Assembly: GCF_001953355.1 (NCBI RefSeq)
Contig: NZ_MPIY01000010.1
Span: 1 to 37,562 of the forward strand
Source of the DNA: Polynucleobacter sphagniphilus
GTDB taxonomy: Bacteria > Pseudomonadota > Gammaproteobacteria > Burkholderiales > Burkholderiaceae
Reading direction: 5' to 3'
Length of the DNA stretch: 37,562 bases
Shown in pieces: positions 32,646 through 37,562 of the stretch. The position numbers and the translations under genes are program-made. The number at the start of each line of letters is the position of its first letter. The first letter of the stretch is position 1. The notes under the pieces were generated by a model that saw nothing but the letters and a program-made list of their open reading frames with translations, was not told where the DNA came from and searched no databases.

Positions 32646-32864
32646 ATGACTACATGGAGCACAGTACGGGTAATTGCAGGGGCTTTTATTTTGTTATCCC
32701 TTCTCTTTGGCTTTTCAGGAAGCCCTTTTTTTGTTAGCGAATGGTTTCTGGCATTTACCGCTTTTGTTGGTCTAAATTTATTACAAAGCGGATTGACCGG
32801 CTGGTGTTTTATGGAGCGCATTTTACGTAAAGTAGGCCTCAAATCATCGAATACTTGTCACTAA
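32646..32864 (+). CDS. YgaP-like two-helix membrane protein (DUF2892)
   Basis: This 72-residue protein has two membrane helices, then NLLQSGLTGWCFMERILRKV (about 45-64), the DUF2892 signature also found as the membrane part of YgaP rhodanese. AGGAGTAAGAA precedes the start, nine bases after the pump gene. The tail has Cys near the end (SNTCH). In other sulfur clusters this domain goes with rhodaneses; here it lies between the RND pump and TolC. Confidence 0.82.
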   Translation: MTTWSTVRVIAGAFILLSLLFGFSGSPFFVSEWFLAFTAFVGLNLLQSGLTGWCFMERILRKVGLKSSNTCH

Positions 32865-32871
32865 GTCTGAT

Positions 32872-34254
32872 ATGAAATCAATCTTTACCCCAAAAAAATT
32901 AGCACTCGCAAGCCTCATTAGCGCTCAATTTTTTAGTCCATTAGCTCATGCAGTAGATCTCATCGATGTCTGGAATTCAGCTTTAGAACGAGACCCAGCA
33001 TATATTTCCAGCAAATATGAACAGCTCGCCGCCGAAAAACACCGGGAGCAAGGCACCGCCCTCTGGCTTCCTAATGTCAATTTGAGTGCCACAACAGCAA
33101 GCATTAGTAATAACAGTAGCACGACAGGAGCACAATTCTATGCTCCAGGTATGGGTACATTTAATGGGGCAAACTTCAATACTTCAATCAATAACGGATT
33201 TGGCAATCAATACGCCCTATCTATTGTTCAGCCGATCTTTAATAAAGAAAAGTTATCACAAAGTAGACAACTCAAAATGAGTGCCGATGTTGCTGACTTG
33301 GGTTGGGCTAATGCCCAACAAAATCTCATTCTACTTGTTGCCGAACGTTATTTTGATGTGTTAAATGCTGAAGAAACCTTGCGATTAATGGGTAAAGAGC
33401 AATCAGCGATTCAAGAGATGCGCAATGAGATGGAAAGACGCGCTAGACTTGGAAACGCAACGCAAACTGATCTTGAGGAAGCCAATCAAAATTTAAACTC
33501 AATTAAGTTGCAAATTATGAATCTCAAAAATGATTTAGAACTTAAAAAATTATCTCTGAATGATTTATTCCCCTCCAAAGAAAGTATCAAAAAACTAAGC
33601 GGTAACCTGAATTTTTCTCAATTAAAACTTGATCCCCTAGCCTCGTATGTTGAAAAATTAAAAGCGCAGAATATTCAACTCAGAATGATGTCAGTACAAG
33701 AGTCTATCGCCAAGGAAGAAGTAGCGAAGTACGGTATCAGTGCCTCACCAACATTGAATGCAATCGCCCAATCTTCGCGTAATGTTTTGACTGGTTCTGG
33801 CGACTTCGGCACAGCAAGCAATACCAATACAAATAATATGATTGGATTGCAGCTCAATATCCCCCTCTATACCGGTGGCTACAGAAGTTCAAAACAAGAG
33901 GAATCGCTCTTGCTACTAGAAAAAACGCGCTCCGACATCAATCAGGCCACCTTAAATCTCGAGAAAACGCTACGCAATTTATGGTATAGCCTCCAATCCT
34001 CTAAAGATAAATTGACGGTTCTTAAAAATACCCAAAAATCAAGCCAGGATCGCTTAGAGAGTACAAAAAAGAGTTATGAGGTTGGATCTAGAACCAGTTT
34101 AGAGTTATTGGCTGCCGAGAATGAACTTATTCAGAATCAGCAAGTGCTTTACCAAGAGCAAGTGAATAACTTATTAAATCGCTTGCGTTTAGCCAGCTTA
34201 CTGGGTGAACTCGGCGAGCAAGACCTCAAACTAGTTAACGCTTACCTAAAGTAG
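32872..34254 (+). CDS. TolC-family outer-membrane channel protein
   Basis: This 460-residue protein has a signal peptide (about 1-27, cut near LAHA) and the repeated long helical hairpins of TolC-type channels: QNLILLVAERYFDVLNAEET (about 147-166) and the related ATLNLEKTLRNLWYSLQSSKDKL near the C-terminus, in two segments. AVDLIDVWNSALERDPAY at the mature N-terminus is highly typical. It would give the pump an exit through the outer membrane. Seven bases separate it from the DUF2892 gene. Confidence 0.93.
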   Translation: MKSIFTPKKLALASLISAQFFSPLAHAVDLIDVWNSALERDPAYISSKYEQLAAEKHREQGTALWLPNVNLSATTASISNNSSTTGAQFYAPGMGTFNGANFNTSINNGFGNQYALSIVQPIFNKEKLSQSRQLKMSADVADLGWANAQQNLILLVAERYFDVLNAEETLRLMGKEQSAIQEMRNEMERRARLGNATQTDLEEANQNLNSIKLQIMNLKNDLELKKLSLNDLFPSKESIKKLSGNLNFSQLKLDPLASYVEKLKAQNIQLRMMSVQESIAKEEVAKYGISASPTLNAIAQSSRNVLTGSGDFGTASNTNTNNMIGLQLNIPLYTGGYRSSKQEESLLLLEKTRSDINQATLNLEKTLRNLWYSLQSSKDKLTVLKNTQKSSQDRLESTKKSYEVGSRTSLELLAAENELIQNQQVLYQEQVNNLLNRLRLASLLGELGEQDLKLVNAYLK

Positions 34255-34399
34255 AGCTGAAAACTGTAATTTTTGAGTTTTCTAATTCAGATATTAGGGT
34301 AAACATTATATTTTTTTATATCGCGATTATTTACACTATGAAGAGCACTTGCTAAGGTAATAAAGAAATGATATCAACAACACACAAACTGGTGGAAAT

Positions 34400-35857
34400 A
34401 TGGCAAAAATAGTTATTTTGGGTGCCGGAATTGCAGGGCATACCGTCGCCAGGCACCTTAATAAGTGGGTAGGCAAGCATCACGAAATTACTGTGATTTC
34501 ACCAAATGCCAAGTGGAATTGGATCCCTTCCAATATCTGGGTTGGTGTTGGTCAAATGCAAGAGAAAGATGTCACGTTTGATCTTGCAAAAATTTATAAA
34601 AAGACTTCAGTGAAGTTTAAGCAAGCAAAAGCCTTATCAATCCACCCAGAAGGTGATTACTCAGAGGAAAAAGGCTTTGTCTCAATCGAATACACCCTTC
34701 CAGAAAAAGCAGGTGAGCAGGAAAAAATCTCCTATGATTACCTTGTCAATGCAACCGGTCCTAAATTAAATTTTGGCGCCACTCCTGGGCTAGGACCTGA
34801 TGGAGGTCACACCGTCTCTGTTTGTACAGCTAGCCATGCAGTAGAGGCAAATAATAAACTACAAGATATTATTAAGAAACTCAGGGGTGGCGATAAAGCT
34901 ACTTTAGTCATCGGCACTGGTCATGGCACATGTACATGTCAAGGCGCTGCATTTGAGTATATTTATAACGTCGATCAGGAGCTACGCAATGCGAATGTTC
35001 GCGATAAGGCAGACCTTGTTTGGCTTAGCAATGAATATGAATTGGGTGATTTTGGTATGGGCGGCATTCATATTGAACGAGGTGGTTATATTACTAACGG
35101 CAAAACCTTTGCCGAATCATTAATGGCTGAACGCGATATTCGCTGGATCACTAGAGCTGCTGTTACTAAAGTGGAGCCTGGAATAATCCACTACGAAACT
35201 ATCAATGGCCAATTCTATGAGCAGAAATTTGATTTTTCAATGCTGATTCCGCCCTTCTCTGGCGTAGGTATGAAAGCGTTTAACAAATCGGGTGGAGACA
35301 TCACGAGTGAAGTATTTGCGCCTAATGGGTTCATGAAAGTCGATGCTGATTACACTCCTAGGCCGTATGCGGAGTGGAGTGCAAAAGATTGGCCTCATAC
35401 CTACCAGAATCCAAACTATGGCAATATGTTTGCGGTAGGTATTGCATTTGCTCCTCCCCATATGATTAGTAAACCAATGCAAAGCCCAAATGGTACGGCA
35501 ATCAATCCTACCGCTCCACGCACAGGTATGCCATCTGCTGCGATGGCAATGGCAGTTGCCTTAAGTATTCGAGATATGATTAATGGAGCTCCGAAACCAA
35601 CCCAAAAAGCCTCAATGGCAGAGATGGGTGCCGCTTGTGTTGCATCAACTGGCTCTGGCTTATTAACTGGTACCGCCGCAAGCATGACCGTGTTCCCAGT
35701 AGTTCCGAATTTTGAAAAATATCCAGAATATGGCCGTGATATGAATCTAACCTTTGGAGAAATTGGGCTTGCAGGCCACTGGTTGAAGTATCTACTACAT
35801 CTTTTATTCATATACCAGGCTAAGCTGAAACCGGGCTGGTCCATCATCCCAGATTGA
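34400..35857 (+). CDS. sqr: sulfide:quinone oxidoreductase-like flavoprotein
   Basis: SQR oxidises sulfide to sulfane sulfur and reduces quinone at the inner membrane. The 485-residue protein starts with the FAD-binding motif GAGIAGHTVARHL (8-20) and has NATGPKL (about 117-123). Cysteines that fit the SQR redox set are C142 (SVCTASH), C178/C180 (GTCTCQG) and C413 (AACVAST). The C-terminal part (WLKYLLHLLFIYQAKLKPGW) looks like an amphipathic membrane contact. GGTGGAAAT lies before the start. The length and extra C-terminal part indicate a longer SQR subtype rather than the classical 430-residue form. The pump genes upstream are 145 bases away. Confidence 0.85.
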   Translation: MAKIVILGAGIAGHTVARHLNKWVGKHHEITVISPNAKWNWIPSNIWVGVGQMQEKDVTFDLAKIYKKTSVKFKQAKALSIHPEGDYSEEKGFVSIEYTLPEKAGEQEKISYDYLVNATGPKLNFGATPGLGPDGGHTVSVCTASHAVEANNKLQDIIKKLRGGDKATLVIGTGHGTCTCQGAAFEYIYNVDQELRNANVRDKADLVWLSNEYELGDFGMGGIHIERGGYITNGKTFAESLMAERDIRWITRAAVTKVEPGIIHYETINGQFYEQKFDFSMLIPPFSGVGMKAFNKSGGDITSEVFAPNGFMKVDADYTPRPYAEWSAKDWPHTYQNPNYGNMFAVGIAFAPPHMISKPMQSPNGTAINPTAPRTGMPSAAMAMAVALSIRDMINGAPKPTQKASMAEMGAACVASTGSGLLTGTAASMTVFPVVPNFEKYPEYGRDMNLTFGEIGLAGHWLKYLLHLLFIYQAKLKPGWSIIPD

Positions 35858-35876
35858 CATTTGAAGAGAGAATGCT

Positions 35877-36038
35877 ATGTCTAAAATAAAAAATCCTGAA
35901 CCATACCAGCAGGCTTATTATCCGCCTACTCCAACAGCTTTTACAAAGTTTATGAGGACTTTTATCCCCTGGCAATTTGTACGGTTTTTAATTATTACCG
36001 GTAAGATGTTAAAGATGATGGTAAAAACAAAACATTAA
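35877..36038 (+). CDS. 53-residue protein encoded after SQR
   Basis: This short gene begins 19 bases after the sqr stop with GAAGAGAGAATG-type spacing (GAGAG before the ATG). The product has a Pro/Tyr-rich start (PEPYQQAYYPPTPTAF) and one amphipathic or membrane helix, WQFVRFLIITGKMLKMMV, with a basic end. It could help anchor SQR or another partner at the membrane, but that is inferred from position and composition only. Confidence 0.65.
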   Translation: MSKIKNPEPYQQAYYPPTPTAFTKFMRTFIPWQFVRFLIITGKMLKMMVKTKH

Positions 36039-36079
36039 GTAAGCACTACTGATTGCATGATAAATATGCAGTCAGTACA

Positions 36080-36461
36080 TTACCCTAATTCTGGATGTGA
36101 AATCTTCGCAATTGGATTGCCTGCAGCAGCCCAAGCATCAAAGCCCCCCCGCTTTAGCCTGAACGCTCAAATAGCCCATTTCGACTAAGGTCTTGGCGGC
36201 CAGTGAAGATCGACCCCCGTTTTTACAGTACACCAGTATTTTCAAATCCCTTGCTGATAAGGCCTCTGAAGCATTCATTTTAAACTCTAGGAGCCCCCTA
36301 GGGATATGGGCAGCCCCTTGTAAATGGCCCATCACAAATTCATCCGGCTCACGTACATCAATCAGTATGTCCGTGGCAGTCAACTCCGACTGGGCAAGTT
36401 CAATATCCACTTACGAGACTTGTGATTTCGCCAACAAAACCAAATCTTGGTCACTTTTAAT
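36080..36461 (-). pseudogene. rhodanese gene with three lesions
   Basis: The sequence matches the intact rhodanese at 19620 along nearly its whole length (ILIDVREPDEFVMGHLQGAA, VYCKNGGRSSLAAKTLVEMG). The start is ATT where the relative has ATG (36461-36459), a TAA breaks the N-terminus just before a GTG at 36410, and a run of seven C on the + strand (36144-36150) shifts the frame before GFDAWAAAGNP, the normal ending. A product from the GTG at 36410 would still hold the catalytic Cys but lose both ends. I treat it as non-functional. Confidence 0.82.
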
Positions 36462-36486
36462 AGGTCTTGTCTACTTTACTTATTAA

Positions 36487-36813
36487 TTAAATAATTCGTT
36501 TTCCGAGTCGCATTGCAAGCGAGCTAATACCGCCGCCATTGATTACTTGCTCGTAACCAAGGGATAGCAAGGCTTTTCTGGCCATGCCGGAGCGCATTCC
36601 GGATGCACAAAAAACCACTATAGGCTTACTTTTTTCAGAGGGTAATTTTTTAGCTTTGCCACTAATTTCAGCTAAAGGAATATTAATTGCACCTTCCATC
36701 GCGCCACTGGCAACCTCACCTTGAGAGCGAACGTCAATAAAGATTGCATTTTTTGGAATCTCTGCTTGTCCAGAACCTGAAAGTGCATTCATGATGCTTC
36801 CAAAGAATCCCAT
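36487..36813 (-). CDS. rhodanese-domain protein
   Basis: This 108-residue single-domain sulfurtransferase has IFIDVRSQGEVASGAMEGAI (about 24-43) and the loop VVFCASGMRSGMARK with catalytic C69. The sequence differs clearly from the other two rhodaneses of the window. The ribosome site appears to be the run of seven G (36824-36830 on the minus strand). AT-rich sequence with ATATAT stretches lies before it, like that before the other sulfur genes. Confidence 0.9.
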   Translation of the reverse strand: MGFFGSIMNALSGSGQAEIPKNAIFIDVRSQGEVASGAMEGAINIPLAEISGKAKKLPSEKSKPIVVFCASGMRSGMARKALLSLGYEQVINGGGISSLAMRLGKRII

Positions 36814-37213
36814 GATATTACCCCCCCATTTATCATTTAATATACCAAATTATATATCATCATCTTATTAAAATTCTGGTTACTTTTAATTCAAAAGTGA
36901 AGTCTAGTTACAGAATTCTCTTAATTTATCGAGGTTTGGTATAGAAACAGAATGTCTTGATGGGGAGCCTATCACTTCAATCTCTGGTTTTGAATATCTT
37001 CAACTGCATATTTCGCACTTGTGAAGTGATAAACCCTCATATTCATTCCCCTTTTTTATATCATCGACCTAAATGATTTTATTCTCCTGCATTCTTGGAT
37101 TATGATCAAAAAAATACCAACCCGAAGGTTGGTATTTTGTACGACTCGACACATAGTTAACACTTTATACCGGACACATACTTTACAGTTTTTGGCATAG
37201 GAGGGACCTTACT
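36814..37213. other. gene-free stretch before the IS481-type element
   Basis: No coding region is visible. It holds the AT-rich promoter of the rhodanese (36814-36870), a strong terminator (37111-37138) and the left end of the IS481-type element (from about 37139), whose outermost bases resemble TGTACGACTCGACA. Confidence 0.55.
37111..37138. terminator. bidirectional hairpin terminator
   Basis: AAAATACCAACC (37111-37122) pairs exactly with GGTTGGTATTTT (37127-37138) around CGAA. The stem runs into A and T on both sides, so it can act in both directions. Confidence 0.8.
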
Positions 37214-37562
37214 ATGCCGTGGAATGAAAGTACGAAGATGGATGAAAAGCTCAAGTTTGTATCTCGTTACCTTGATGGCGAGAAGATTGCTACCCTTTGC
37301 CAGGAGTTTGGAATCTCCAGAGTCACTGGCCATAAAATCATTGATCGCTATAAAGACAGTGGTTTAGAAGCCTTTACGGATCGATCAAGAAGGCCCTTTA
37401 GGCAAGCCAATCGGCTGCCCTTCCAGGTCGAGCAACTGATCGTGAACCTCAAAAAGGAGTTCCCGACCTGGGGCGCTCCTAAATTGCGCGACAGATTGCA
37501 CACCCACTACCCGGAGTTAGCATTGCCCGCCAAAAGCACGGTGCATGCCGTTCTCGATCGCC
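37214..37562 (+). CDS. IS481-family transposase, N-terminal part
   Basis: The gene is cut by the window end after 116 residues. The start MPWNESTKMDEKLKFVSRYL and the helix-turn-helix MATL-type segment IATLCQEFGISRVTGHKIID (about 25-44) followed by DRSRRPFRQANRLP are highly typical of the IS481 family. GGAGGGACC precedes the ATG. The DDE catalytic part would lie beyond the edge. Confidence 0.9.
   Translation, partial: MPWNESTKMDEKLKFVSRYLDGEKIATLCQEFGISRVTGHKIIDRYKDSGLEAFTDRSRRPFRQANRLPFQVEQLIVNLKKEFPTWGAPKLRDRLHTHYPELALPAKSTVHAVLDR

Noticed and set aside
35416..35847. 143-codon frame opposite sqr
   Set aside because: It lies wholly inside the well-supported sqr gene on the other strand and has no recognisable motif.
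1..37562. CRISPR array, rRNA or tRNA genes
   Set aside because: No regularly spaced repeats and no structured RNA pattern were found on reading both strands; the only multi-copy repeat is the promoter module, whose spacing follows the genes.

Overview
This window most likely comes from a betaproteobacterium of the order Burkholderiales, and Polynucleobacter or a close relative is my best guess. That rests on the moderately AT-rich DNA, the Burkholderiales-like Crp/Fnr, HiPIP and cbb3 proteins, and the gene neighbourhoods. It is inference, since no rRNA or other marker gene lies here. The window is framed by insertion sequences: the end of an IS21-type element on the left, an intact IS30 element in the middle, and the start of an IS481-type element on the right. 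It also holds several decaying genes.

Region 1 (about 1-7100) is an accessory island. It has a single-domain tyrosine recombinase, a frameshifted SIR2-like gene, and a gene of unknown function. These are followed by five consecutive genes of unknown function (3410-6782). Each of the five has its own copy of a conserved promoter module of about 78 bp. The first three end in nearly identical GCCACC-TTCG-GGTGGC terminators, and most of the proteins end in -AA. This array is the least explained structure in the window.

Region 2 (7184-15239) is a microaerobic respiration block: a Crp/Fnr regulator, a compact cbb3-type oxidase (ccoN, ccoO, a mono-haem ccoP), a Sco copper chaperone, a membrane protein, the remains of another Crp/Fnr gene, a Tat-exported HiPIP, and a 673-residue pentahaem protein. 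The last appears to fuse a trihaem cytochrome to a thiosulfate dehydrogenase (TsdA). Fnr-type boxes with the same spacing to a -10 element precede ccoN and the pentahaem gene.

Region 3 (15269-20000) handles sulfide and persulfide: a TauE/SafE exporter with a UbiA-type prenyltransferase, divergent from a persulfide dioxygenase, an ArsR protein with the two-cysteine arrangement of BigR/SqrR, a second intact Crp/Fnr protein, a gene broken at a nine-T run, and a rhodanese. Region 4 (20218-25229) is a fatty-acid desaturase followed by a cytochrome bd operon: cydP-like, cydA, cydB, cydX, a ybgE-like gene and a group II truncated haemoglobin.

Region 5 (26522-36813), beyond the IS30 element, has a LysR regulator divergent from a YeiH transporter, a thioredoxin pseudogene, a second BigR-like ArsR gene divergent from an RND pump, a small YgaP-like membrane protein, a TolC-type channel, sulfide:quinone oxidoreductase with a small partner gene, and two rhodanese genes (one dead).

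Together regions 2-5 outline a route. SQR would oxidise sulfide into the quinone pool. Persulfide dioxygenase and rhodanese would turn sulfane sulfur into sulfite or thiosulfate. TauE and YeiH could export oxyanions, and the TsdA fusion would oxidise thiosulfate. Electrons would pass through cytochrome c or HiPIP to the cbb3 oxidase, or through quinol to cytochrome bd, an oxidase type known to tolerate sulfide. Regulation by oxygen (Crp/Fnr) and persulfide (ArsR) is inferred.
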